Below are positions 39,589 to 48,247 of a stretch of DNA of 53,545 nt, one piece after another. The translations under genes were made by a program, and so were the position numbers. Source of the stretch: Acidobacteriota bacterium (lineage in GTDB: Bacteria > Acidobacteriota > Terriglobia > Terriglobales > Acidobacteriaceae); the NCBI GenBank assembly GCA_018268775.1, contig JAFDVV010000041.1, positions 9,942 to 63,486 on the forward strand. The letters are read 5' to 3'. The stretch's first letter is position 1, and the number at the start of each line of letters is the position of its first letter. Under the pieces are notes generated by a model. The model did no database searches, was not told the DNA's origin, and worked only from the letters and a program-made list of their open reading frames with translations.

Positions 39589-40748
39589 GGACGCGAGGAG
39601 CCGATCAGTTCTGTCAAAAGCTGCTCCCACCGGTCGCCATAGTCCTTCCATCCCCCCAGCAGTTGCACTCTCTTGAGCGCAGCCTCGCTCATCCTCTGCT
39701 GCTGTGCAGGATCATCGGCCAATTGCTGCATTCTGTCAGTCAATGCGGCTGCGTCGCGCAATGGGACGATAAAGCCTTCCACCCGGTCGTCGAACAGGTC
39801 TTCGCCCCCGGTCTGAGTTGAGGCGATCACTGGACAGCCACAGGCCAGGGCCTGCCCCTGAACCAGGGCGAGCCCTTCTTCGATACTGGGCAGCACCATC
39901 ACATGGCTCGTGCTCATCAGTTCCACCAGCCGGGTCTGGGGAACGGCCCCGAGAACCTCCACGTTCTCCATGGGCAGTCTTGCCAGAACGTGCTGTATAT
40001 CGGGGTGAATCGCTCCTGCAAGTCTCAGGCGTTTCTTCGGATGCCTGAGCTGGGAAAAGGCCTCAAGCAGATAGGGAACTCCCTTCCTCAGCCCCACAGA
40101 ACCGGCGAACAGCACCTCGAAACGGTCCTGTGGAGGTTCTCCGACGCGTCGAAAGTTTTCAAGCCGTACGCCATATGGAATCGTCCGAATCTTCTCCTGC
40201 GGTATCCCCATTTCGACAAAGGAGCGGGCGGCAAAACTTGAGGGCACGGTAATCAGGTCCGCAGCCGAATAGATCTCCTCCTCGCGCACGATGTCTCGGA
40301 TGTCCGTAACGGGCCGCTCAACCTCCCAACGCCTGTATTCCTCGGCGACGATCCGTTCCTGATAGCGCTGGTGCGAGGATCCGCGATCACAGATGAACCT
40401 TCCTCCTATCCGCTGCAACCGGCGTCCCGTCTTCAGTCCTGCTCCGGAGATGGCTATCAGGGCATCGCACTCCCGAATCTGCCGGTCGGTCCACCAATCG
40501 AAGGCCAGCGCGTTGGCATAGCTCAACTGGTCGTTGAGCCAGACATTCGACCAGCCCGTCTTTGCCAGTTGGTAGTCCGGGAGATGTATCCAGGGGAAGG
40601 TGCCGACTTTGTCGTGGGGCAGGCCTTCACGTTTCAGACGAAGCCATGGCCAGGTCGAATAGATCTTCTGGAGATGTCCGCGGCGGTGAAGCTCCCGCGC
40701 CAGTTCAAAGTGATGGAAGACGCCAAAGACGGCCTGTACAATTCGCAT
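39585..40748 (-). CDS. GT4-type glycosyltransferase
   Basis: 387 residues from the ATG at 40748 (the frame is open upstream but reads as shadow of the reductase gene). The GT-B fold is clear: N-terminal acceptor domain (HFELARELHRRGH) and a C-terminal GT4 domain with VLFAGSVGLRKGVPYLLEAF, the nucleotide-binding region and VLPSIEEGLALVQGQALACGCPVIAS, containing the E-X7-E motif (EEGLALVQGQA). Acceptor and sugar unknown. The start lies 64 bases from the divergent DHFR-like gene. Confidence 0.87.
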   Translation of the reverse strand: MRIVQAVFGVFHHFELARELHRRGHLQKIYSTWPWLRLKREGLPHDKVGTFPWIHLPDYQLAKTGWSNVWLNDQLSYANALAFDWWTDRQIRECDALIAISGAGLKTGRRLQRIGGRFICDRGSSHQRYQERIVAEEYRRWEVERPVTDIRDIVREEEIYSAADLITVPSSFAARSFVEMGIPQEKIRTIPYGVRLENFRRVGEPPQDRFEVLFAGSVGLRKGVPYLLEAFSQLRHPKKRLRLAGAIHPDIQHVLARLPMENVEVLGAVPQTRLVELMSTSHVMVLPSIEEGLALVQGQALACGCPVIASTQTGGEDLFDDRVEGFIVPLRDAAALTDRMQQLADDPAQQQRMSEAALKRVQLLGGWKDYGDRWEQLLTELIGSSRP

Positions 40749-40812
40749 GAACGGTGGGGGAGTCCTGCTTGATAGTAGCAAAGTGCAAGCGGAACTGAAG
40801 AAGGGAACAAAC

Positions 40813-41460
40813 ATGTCGAAAGTGCGAGTCGCCGGATTTGGTGTCTCTTTGGACGGATTCGGGGCTGGCATCGAACAAAGCCTGACCGATCCGCTTGGCA
40901 AGCGAGGGACGGACATCTTCCAGTGGTACTTCCATACGCGGACCTTCTGCTCAATGATTGGCAAAGAGGGTGGCTCGGTTGGTGACATCGACGACGTGTT
41001 CGCTGCTCGGGCAATGGAAGGATTTGGGGCGTTCATCCTCGGTCGCAATATGTTCGGCCCCATACGCGGACCGTGGCCCGACAATTCATGGAAGGGCTGG
41101 TGGGGTGACAATCCGCCATATCATGCGCCGACCTTCATCCTGACTCACTATGAACGCGAGCCCATCGTCATGGAAGGAGGAACAACCTTCCACTTTGTTA
41201 CTGGTGGGATCGAGGAAGCTCTTGATCGCGCGAAGAATGCCGCGGGCACGAAAGACATCAAGATTGGCGGCGGCGTATCGACGGTGCGGCAGTATCTACA
41301 GGCCGGGTTGATCGATTCGCTCCACATCGTGTCGGCACCCGTTCTTTTGGGCCAGGGGGAAGCACTGTTCCACGGACTGGATATGCGTGCACTTGGTTTT
41401 TCAGTTACCGGCCGCAGCACTTCCGATTATGCGACGCACCTTACCCTGGAGAAGAGCTGA
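40813..41460 (+). CDS. dihydrofolate reductase/RibD C-terminal family protein
   Basis: 215 residues from the ATG at 40813 (GAAGAAGGG ribosome site). RibD_C fold: MSKVRVAGFGVSLDGFGAG, AFILGRNMFGPIRGPW, DIKIGGGVSTVRQYLQAGLIDSLHIVSAPVLLGQGEALF. This group is common in bacteria as DHFR-like reductases with unknown substrates. It is not folA itself. Confidence 0.87.
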   Translation: MSKVRVAGFGVSLDGFGAGIEQSLTDPLGKRGTDIFQWYFHTRTFCSMIGKEGGSVGDIDDVFAARAMEGFGAFILGRNMFGPIRGPWPDNSWKGWWGDNPPYHAPTFILTHYEREPIVMEGGTTFHFVTGGIEEALDRAKNAAGTKDIKIGGGVSTVRQYLQAGLIDSLHIVSAPVLLGQGEALFHGLDMRALGFSVTGRSTSDYATHLTLEKS

Positions 41461-41813
41461 TGGCGGTGACTCAGCGATTTGGTGTTCGTTGACTCTACTC
41501 GTCCCGCAAGAGGCTTCATGTTGGAACAAAGTTGAATTGTCGCTAGCAGAGGCTTCGCATGATCGGCCAACACCCGCAGCGAGGATGGCGGTCAGGGACG
41601 CGCGTTCTGTGCGCGCCGTGCAGCGGTCGAAGATGACGGCCACCGCAGTGGAGGGTACGCGCGCCAGGAGCATCAGGCATGGGCGCTCGGCCAGATAGAC
41701 CGACCCGATGCCTCCCACATCCTCAATATGGACGACCGGACACGAAGGGCGTTCGGATCATTTGCGACGGGCACGTGTGGTCCGCTGCGCGACTATGAGG
41801 TGAACGCGCGGGA
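41461..41813. other. 353 bases without a confident gene
   Basis: No gene can be supported. The minus strand is open across about 41401-41760 and includes VGGIGSVYLAER, reminiscent of the glycine loop of acidobacterial Ser/Thr kinases, but nothing else of a kinase follows. It may be a gene remnant or chance. Confidence 0.35.
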
Positions 41814-42872
41814 TCAAGGATGCCGGGGCCCGTTCATGCGGGACTCGCAGCCGCAGGACATCCGCGGAATCAGTTCCGTGGCGATGGTGATTCTGCGAGG
41901 ATTTCCGGGTTCCCCTTCAATCTGCTCGAACAGTATGCGCGCCGCCGTAGTGCCAAGCTCCTGAATTGGCTGCCGAATAACGGACAGTGTAGGACGCAGT
42001 GTACCGGCCAGGGGAAACTCATCAAAACCGATCAACGCGACATCCTGAGGAATCTTGTAAGAAGAATCGACGAGGAATTCATAGGCCACAACAGATGCAT
42101 CGCCATAAGCTGCGAAGATGCCGTCCGGACGCTCGCGCAAATTTGCGAAGCGCTCCTTCAGCGCGCTTGTCAGTTGCCTGGGATCCGCGCCCGAGAGCAC
42201 ACGCGGCTTCAGCCTGGCTTCGGCCACGGCCTCTTGATAGCCGCGCACCCGCTCCTGGATGGTGTAAAGGCTGGGATCGCCGCCGAGGCACAGGACGCGC
42301 CTCCGGCCATGCGCAAGCAGGTGTTGTACGGCATTTTTTGCCGCTTCGAAATTGTCGCAAATCACGGATGAGCCGCGCATCTCCAGCGGGCGGTCCAGCG
42401 CGACGGTCGGGATTGCGAGCGATCTGACAGCGCTGAGAAACCGTTGCGTCTGTACTCGTGGCGGAACGACCAGCATGCCATCCACCCTGTAGCTGCGAAA
42501 TCGGTCGAGCTCGGCCGTCTCCTGCAACGGATCGTCCTCGGAGGCAAGCACGATCAGAAGATAGTTTTTCTGTCTCGTAACCTGCTGGACGGCGCTTGCC
42601 AGATTTGCGAAGAAGGGATCGCGCAGCGTTGGAACGATCATCCCGATGCTGTGAGTTTTTTCAGCCTTGAGAGAGCGTGCCGCCTGACTCGGCTGGTAGC
42701 CCAACTGGTGCATCACGCCCTGCACCCTGGACATAGTGGTTGGGTCGACGTAGTGGCCGCCGTTGATAACTCGGGAGACAGTTGTCGTCCCCACGCCGGC
42801 CATCTGGGCGACGTCGTGCAATGTCGGGCGGCGCTTCTTTTTTCTCTGAGAAGTGGAAGGGTTCTCGTTCAT
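41814..42872 (-). CDS. LacI-family transcriptional regulator
   Basis: 352 residues. N-terminal helix-turn-helix at about 18-40 (TLHDVAQMAGVGTTTVSRVINGG split by the turn), hinge helix around 60-68 (YQPSQAARSLK), then the periplasmic-binding-protein-like sensor domain (SIGMIVPTLRDPFFANLA, IFAAYGDASVVAYEFL, DVALIGFDEFPLAGTLRPTLS). It ends the operon and overlaps the transporter gene by 4 bases (ATGA). It is the obvious candidate to bind the two operator-like palindromes at 51461 and 51680 and thus to control its own operon and the divergent one; its sugar inducer is unknown. Confidence 0.92.
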   Translation of the reverse strand: MNENPSTSQRKKKRRPTLHDVAQMAGVGTTTVSRVINGGHYVDPTTMSRVQGVMHQLGYQPSQAARSLKAEKTHSIGMIVPTLRDPFFANLASAVQQVTRQKNYLLIVLASEDDPLQETAELDRFRSYRVDGMLVVPPRVQTQRFLSAVRSLAIPTVALDRPLEMRGSSVICDNFEAAKNAVQHLLAHGRRRVLCLGGDPSLYTIQERVRGYQEAVAEARLKPRVLSGADPRQLTSALKERFANLRERPDGIFAAYGDASVVAYEFLVDSSYKIPQDVALIGFDEFPLAGTLRPTLSVIRQPIQELGTTAARILFEQIEGEPGNPRRITIATELIPRMSCGCESRMNGPRHP

Positions 42873-44242
42873 GCGTGCCTTGAACTCGATTGTCGCATTT
42901 GCTGCCCAGACATCAGTGTAGCGATCTCCTCGAGAGTTTTGCCGCGAGTCTCAGGTACGCAGGTCAGTACAAAGATAAGCTGAAGCACCATCATGCTTCC
43001 GAAAAACGTAAACGGCATCGCCATGCCATACACCGCCAATGTAGGAAATATATTCGCAATGATTGCATTCATGACCCAATGTGTCGTCGTACCCACACTC
43101 TGTCCACGAGCCCGGACGGCATTTGGAAATATCTCACTCAGATAGACCCAGATCACGGCCCCCTGTGAGACTGCAAAAAAGATCATATAGATGCCAAGGA
43201 GCGCGGCAAGACCTTGCTTGCCACTGTGACGGACAAATAGCGACGCAACTCCGCCCAACGTAACCGCCATTCCGATAGAGCCAACAACAAGCAGCCGGCG
43301 GCGGCCCACACGGTCAATGGCCGCAACCGCGATTCCCGTGGCGATCAGGTTCATCGCACCGACGACCACGGCAAGCGACGAGGATGTGAGCCGGTTGAAC
43401 CCGGCCGCTCCAAAAATGTCGTTGAGGTAATAGAGGATTGCATTGATGCCCGAGAGCTGATTGAAGGCGCCCAACGCAACGGCAATCAGCAGCGGTCGCC
43501 GGTGCGCGCGGGTGAAGAGGCGCGGGCGCTCACCCCTGGCATCCTCAGCATTGCTCGCCGCCATGGCGTAGACCTGCCCTGCCGGATCGCGGGATCCCAG
43601 GGCAAACAACACGGACCTGGCCTCGTCGTAGCGCCGCTGTGTGCTCAACCAGCGGGGGCTCTCTGGAACACCGGCCAGCAAGAGGAGAAGCGCCAGCGCA
43701 GGAAGAAACGCGGCTCCCAGCTCCCAGCGCCACAGCCTCAGGCCCAGATCGCATCGTTCCAGGATGTAGTTGGACGAATAGGCCATCAGAACACCCACCA
43801 CAACGTTGACCTGGAACATGCCCACCAGACGCCCGCGCCACTGTGCCGGGGCCAGCTCTGCAACGTATACCGGCCCGATCACCGACGAGCCTCCGACGGC
43901 AACTCCACCCAGAATGCGGGCGGCGATCAGCCATGACCATGTGGGAGAGAGAGCACAGCCGAGAGCCGAAATCGCATAGAACGCCGCCAGCAGGCGCAGC
44001 ACCGCTCTGCCTCCCCAGCGCTGTCCTAGTGGGCCACTTGCAAGAGCGCCGAAGACCGTGCCCCACAGCGCGGCCGAAACGGTCCAGCCGAGGGCTCTGG
44101 AGCTGAGGTGGAACTGTTCCCGGAGTAGCGCCGTGCTGCCGGAGATAACGGCGGTGTCGAATCCGAAGAGAAACCCTGTGGCCGCTCCGGTAAGCGCGCC
44201 CCTGCGAAGTGCCGGCGAGAATTCACGCCACGATTGAATCAA
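42869..44242 (-). CDS. MFS sugar porter
   Basis: 457 residues from a TTG start with GGGGAG close upstream. Twelve membrane helices are visible. Sugar-porter signatures are all present: RILGGVAVGGSSVIGPVYVAELAP, PESPRWL between the halves, DRVGRRRLL after helix 8, VYLSEIFPNAVRARGQ and PETRGKTLEEI at the end. It should import a mono- or disaccharide with protons, probably the product of the upstream glycosidase. It follows the esterase gene by 161 bases, which hold nothing else I recognise, and overlaps the LacI gene. Confidence 0.92.
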   Translation of the reverse strand: MIQSWREFSPALRRGALTGAATGFLFGFDTAVISGSTALLREQFHLSSRALGWTVSAALWGTVFGALASGPLGQRWGGRAVLRLLAAFYAISALGCALSPTWSWLIAARILGGVAVGGSSVIGPVYVAELAPAQWRGRLVGMFQVNVVVGVLMAYSSNYILERCDLGLRLWRWELGAAFLPALALLLLLAGVPESPRWLSTQRRYDEARSVLFALGSRDPAGQVYAMAASNAEDARGERPRLFTRAHRRPLLIAVALGAFNQLSGINAILYYLNDIFGAAGFNRLTSSSLAVVVGAMNLIATGIAVAAIDRVGRRRLLVVGSIGMAVTLGGVASLFVRHSGKQGLAALLGIYMIFFAVSQGAVIWVYLSEIFPNAVRARGQSVGTTTHWVMNAIIANIFPTLAVYGMAMPFTFFGSMMVLQLIFVLTCVPETRGKTLEEIATLMSGQQMRQSSSRHA

Positions 44243-44403
44243 ACGATCTCCCCTTTCAACGGAGCAGTGCCTGCGCTGACAGATACATCGCCCACAGTAC
44301 TAGCATGGACGCGAATGAGCATGATTTGCACGCTGCCGCACGACATCGCTCCTGAAGAGGCGCAAAAAACGGTCAATCAATAAGACTCTCCATGCGACGC
44401 GCT

Positions 44404-45420
44404 TCACTGGCCATGGCCATACGCCGCAATCAGATGTTGGGCCACAAAATTCACGCAGGCTTTCGCGGCGGCGGAGCCGCTCAGCGCTTCATTGACGACA
44501 AACCCATGCAGTACACCCAGCCAGCGCACGGCAACAACCTCGACGCCGGCCCTGACGAGCCGCGCCGCCATCTGCTCTGCCTCGTCGCGCAAAATGTCAT
44601 ATTCGCAGCTGACGATCAGGGTTGGAGGAAAAGCCGCAAATGCTGCCTCGCCGGCGTACAGCGGGGATACCGGAGCTGTCTGTCGCATCGACGCGTCAGC
44701 GATGTAGTTGTCCCAGAACCACTCCATCGTCTGCCGGCCGAGGTTGGGGTTCCTCGCAAAGTCAAGATGCGACGGTAGCGAAAGGGAGGCGTCCACGGCC
44801 GGGTACAACAGGACCTGGGTCCGTGGCACAAATAATTTGCGATCTTTGGCCAGTACCGCATAGGCAAGGCATAGATTCCCCCCGGAGCTGTCCCCGACAA
44901 ATCCACAGCGATTGCTATCCAGGCCCAACGACGGGGCAAGCTGCAATACCTCAGAAACAGCGGTGACGCATGCTTCGAGAGGCGCCGGATAAACATGCTC
45001 GGGTGCGAGGGGATATTCCAGGAAGACCACTGCGCTCTGCGATTGAATCGCGAGCTCGCAGACCAGCTTTGCGTGCGTCCTCAGATCGCCAAGGGTCCAT
45101 CCGCCGCCATGAAAGTAGAAGGTCACCGGCAACGGACCTGATGCCCCACGCGGCCGGAGGATGTGAGCCGGGCAGGAGGCCGTCTGAAGCGTTTCGATCT
45201 GAACGGCGAAGTCGGCTACGTCCGCGGCTTGTCCACTACGCATCCGCTCCCGCTCTTCCTCTACACTTCGGGCTCCGATCGGCGGCCCCGCACGGAGTTC
45301 TTCGAGATAGTTGAGATCCGCAGGCGAGAGTCTTGCAAGATTCCCATTGAGCAGACTGCCGTCCACATCCTCGCTGCCTCCTGCAATCGGACTCACATCC
45401 GAGTGTGGTGATGTCTTCAT
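44404..45420 (-). CDS. alpha/beta hydrolase of the HSL/acetyl-esterase type
   Basis: 338 residues. Hormone-sensitive-lipase family: HGGGW at 104-108 for the oxyanion hole, GDSSGG with S178 as nucleophile, Asp in SCEYDILRDEA and His in GVLHGFVVNEAL. No signal peptide is obvious; the first 40 residues are polar. In this locus it probably removes acetyl or other acyl groups from sugars or oligosaccharides. It starts 55 bases after the GH38 gene. Confidence 0.87.
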   Translation of the reverse strand: MKTSPHSDVSPIAGGSEDVDGSLLNGNLARLSPADLNYLEELRAGPPIGARSVEEERERMRSGQAADVADFAVQIETLQTASCPAHILRPRGASGPLPVTFYFHGGGWTLGDLRTHAKLVCELAIQSQSAVVFLEYPLAPEHVYPAPLEACVTAVSEVLQLAPSLGLDSNRCGFVGDSSGGNLCLAYAVLAKDRKLFVPRTQVLLYPAVDASLSLPSHLDFARNPNLGRQTMEWFWDNYIADASMRQTAPVSPLYAGEAAFAAFPPTLIVSCEYDILRDEAEQMAARLVRAGVEVVAVRWLGVLHGFVVNEALSGSAAAKACVNFVAQHLIAAYGHGQ

Positions 45421-45475
45421 AGATGGCCCCCCCGCCCTGTCTCTGTCCCGGTACCGATCGCCGCGAACACTCCGA

Positions 45476-48247
45476 TCACTCCTGCCCCCGCGCTGGTCGC
45501 ATTTCCAATGCGCCGGTGGTGAGGCGCAAGGTCAGCGTCTGATAGGCTTTCAGCCGTATGGCCTGCGGCGACAGACCGGTTTGCAACTCCTTGTCCTCGG
45601 TCATCGTCGTCTCCGAGATGCGTGTGATGGGTATGACGGAACGGAGACTGACCGCCGTATCGCGTCCCGCGATCTCGCGCAGGCGCAGCGACAGAACTCC
45701 GGCCCCGCCATCACGGCTTGGCTTGAGAGCTTGAACAACTACATTTGGCGCATCGACGGAAAGCAGCGATTGGGCCCATTGCTTCGGGTGAAGTCCAGGT
45801 GGAAGCGGAACCGACTCGAGCGTGTCCTGCGCTTCAAACCGCTGCGCCGCCACGGGATCAGACCCGCCAGCCGAAGCGGTAAGACTGAAGTTATAGGTGT
45901 AGCGCTCCGGATAACCCGGCTCATAGGACGAGAAGCTCACAACGCCCTGGTCGCGCGTCTCCGCCTGATCCGACTTGAGCATAACGGTGATACGCACAGT
46001 GGGCGGGCAATCCTGTGAACCCTGGAGGCACGGCTTTAGAGGAAGCTCGTCGTAGTACGACTGCTGCTGCGCCAGCATGAGCCGATACGGATGATTTCCT
46101 TGCTGCGTACTCCACTCCAGCGTATGGCGCGGCACAACCGCATCTTTTTTTGCTCCCGGCAACAAATCCTCAGGAAAGCGATACAGCTCGTCGCCATTGC
46201 TCACCAGTCGTTGCGAGCCATTTGATCCAGAGAAATAAAAGGCAAAGGAATATCGCGCAGCCGGGTCGCGGTAGGAAACGAATGGCATTTTTGCTCGATC
46301 GAGCGTCTCACTCAGGTCAATGCGTGGCTGGCTCCGAGGCAGGCTGATGGTCGTCTCGGGCCAGTACGATCCCGGCCTCTCGATGCGAAGCCGATCAAAG
46401 AGCGGCCCGCGTTCATGGTGAAGCACGATACTGCCCGCAAACTCGGCGCCGAGGCGATTCCCTGGATCGCGCGTCAGCCGTCCGGCGAATTCGCCCCGAT
46501 GCTCATCGAGGACTACATGGTGGTTACGCCGGTCCGTGATCTTTATGATTTCGCCGCTTCGCCTATCGAGCTCTACTTCGAAAAATGGGCTGCGCAGTTT
46601 TGAAACCGTGTCCTTTGTACCGGCACCCGCGCTGCGGCCGGGCTCCAAAATATAGGTGCGATATCCAAGTGGCGGCACGTCATGAACTTCGAAGTACGTC
46701 GCGCCGGACCCGTCGCGCTGCGTCTTCATCGCCTGTCCGCTGCTCGCATCGCGAATCGTGAAGGAGCCCGCTTCTGTCAGGTGCGACAGACCCGAGAAAG
46801 GCCAGCTTGCCGGGTTATAGACCAGCAACAATTTCTGCCCCGCAGAGGCATCCGGCTCGGTTGCCAGCCGCTTCATGCCCGTCGACAGAAGGTTTGCGAC
46901 CGACGTACGCGCAGAATGGAGATAGTTTGCGTATTGCTGGTTTGACTCCTGCACTTCCTCCCGCGACAGAAGCTTCGGCCAACCTCCCTGACCGGAGCCA
47001 TTGTGCTCGTCGTAAAGAAAGAGCTTTCTGTAGTCCTCCACGATCGACGCGGTGGGATAGGAAGAACCTGGTTGCAGATGGGTGACGATCGACCACAGCG
47101 TCTCCGCCTGCGGCAGCGCGTCTTGCAGCCAGCGCGCATCCGCGCTCATGGCGGGTGAGTTCAGCTTTACCGCCGACCAAAGCCCGCTCCAGTCGCCCGT
47201 ATAGGTCGGGAATCCTTTCTCTTGCTCCATGGCCGCGAAAAATTCAGCCGGGGTGGCAATGACGAGCCGCGGCGAGCGCCCAGCCGCATTCCATGCGCGA
47301 ACGTTCGGGATCAGTCCATGCAGCTCATATTCGGGACCAATGGCATCGTGCATATACAGGAGCGCGGCAGCGGAGTGCTGATAGCCGGCCGCGTTGTATT
47401 CGGCCAGCAGCTTGTCGACGCCGCGCTGCATGATCTCGAGATTCGAGAGGCCTTCCCACTCCTTCGGGTAGAACTTCGTATGCTCATACGGATCGCGGGC
47501 GTCTGGATCGATGTAGTAGTCGGCGATCGCCTCGGTGTAGCCGCCGTTCTTGCCCTGCGTCTGCCACATGAGAATCCTGCTTCCGTCGGGAGAGCTCCAA
47601 TAGATGGGCATTTTGCCCGGCGTAAGACTGGTTCCGCCACCAAAAGCGGTATTCGATCCGGTGATCAGGTAACCGATGCCGGAGCGCGCCAGAACCTGCG
47701 GCAGGCGCATGGAAAATCCCGGAACATCATTCATCATCGCGACACTCGCACGGATGCCAAAGCGCTGCTCCGCGCTTTTCGACGCATAGACGAGCCGATT
47801 CAGCTCTTCAGAACCCATGAATTCGGTATGCATGCTGCCGTCCGCGGCCGACAGTTCAATCTGGCCGCTGCGCAGGAGCGCCGCCATGCGATCAATCAGC
47901 GCAGCATCGTGCGTGCGGTCGAGCCATGCCTGCATCTGCCATACACTTTCGATCGTCCAGCGAAATTCGGGATCTTCGGCGCAGGCGCGAATCACCGCAT
48001 CCAGGTGAGGCTTGATGGCATCCATCTCCGCTTCCGGAGTGCGAATAAAACCGAGGTCCCAGTGCGAGCTCGGGATGACATAGATAACTTTCACCGGAGA
48101 TGGCGCTGACGCAGGCTCTTCTGCTTGCGCGCGGGCGATTCCCAACGCCAGGCAAAGAGCACCGACGGCAACGGCTGTCCTTCCTCCGCGGCGCTGCGCG
48201 CCAGGGAGGAAGGGGCCTGAGTGATGGAATGATCTCTGAATTTTCAT
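45476..48247 (-). CDS. secreted glycoside hydrolase family 38-type (alpha-mannosidase-like)
   Basis: 923 residues, with a signal peptide ending near GIARAQA (about 41). The N-terminal GH38 domain opens with VIPSSHWDLGF (zinc ligands H62 and D64) and the putative nucleophile D174 in AMMNDVPGF, where alpha-mannosidases usually have a W-Q-ID-P-F-G type motif. The middle and beta-sandwich C-terminal domains (to 920) follow, e.g. SPFFEVELDRRSGEIIKITDR, typical of GH38. It should release alpha-linked sugar in the periplasm; mannose is the family default, but the altered nucleophile context leaves the substrate open. Its start overlaps the receptor stop (TGATG). Confidence 0.8.
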   Translation of the reverse strand: MKIQRSFHHSGPFLPGAQRRGGRTAVAVGALCLALGIARAQAEEPASAPSPVKVIYVIPSSHWDLGFIRTPEAEMDAIKPHLDAVIRACAEDPEFRWTIESVWQMQAWLDRTHDAALIDRMAALLRSGQIELSAADGSMHTEFMGSEELNRLVYASKSAEQRFGIRASVAMMNDVPGFSMRLPQVLARSGIGYLITGSNTAFGGGTSLTPGKMPIYWSSPDGSRILMWQTQGKNGGYTEAIADYYIDPDARDPYEHTKFYPKEWEGLSNLEIMQRGVDKLLAEYNAAGYQHSAAALLYMHDAIGPEYELHGLIPNVRAWNAAGRSPRLVIATPAEFFAAMEQEKGFPTYTGDWSGLWSAVKLNSPAMSADARWLQDALPQAETLWSIVTHLQPGSSYPTASIVEDYRKLFLYDEHNGSGQGGWPKLLSREEVQESNQQYANYLHSARTSVANLLSTGMKRLATEPDASAGQKLLLVYNPASWPFSGLSHLTEAGSFTIRDASSGQAMKTQRDGSGATYFEVHDVPPLGYRTYILEPGRSAGAGTKDTVSKLRSPFFEVELDRRSGEIIKITDRRNHHVVLDEHRGEFAGRLTRDPGNRLGAEFAGSIVLHHERGPLFDRLRIERPGSYWPETTISLPRSQPRIDLSETLDRAKMPFVSYRDPAARYSFAFYFSGSNGSQRLVSNGDELYRFPEDLLPGAKKDAVVPRHTLEWSTQQGNHPYRLMLAQQQSYYDELPLKPCLQGSQDCPPTVRITVMLKSDQAETRDQGVVSFSSYEPGYPERYTYNFSLTASAGGSDPVAAQRFEAQDTLESVPLPPGLHPKQWAQSLLSVDAPNVVVQALKPSRDGGAGVLSLRLREIAGRDTAVSLRSVIPITRISETTMTEDKELQTGLSPQAIRLKAYQTLTLRLTTGALEMRPARGQE

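Noticed and set aside
38923..39651. 242-residue minus-strand reading frame over the thiD-thiS gap
   Set aside because: No ribosome site and an unnatural composition; the plus-strand 114-residue frame has a good site and helical character.
41401..41766. Minus-strand frame with VGGIGSVYLAER, like a kinase glycine loop
   Set aside because: No catalytic lysine, HRD or DFG motif follows and it overlaps the end of the DHFR-like gene; too little to call a kinase or pseudogene.
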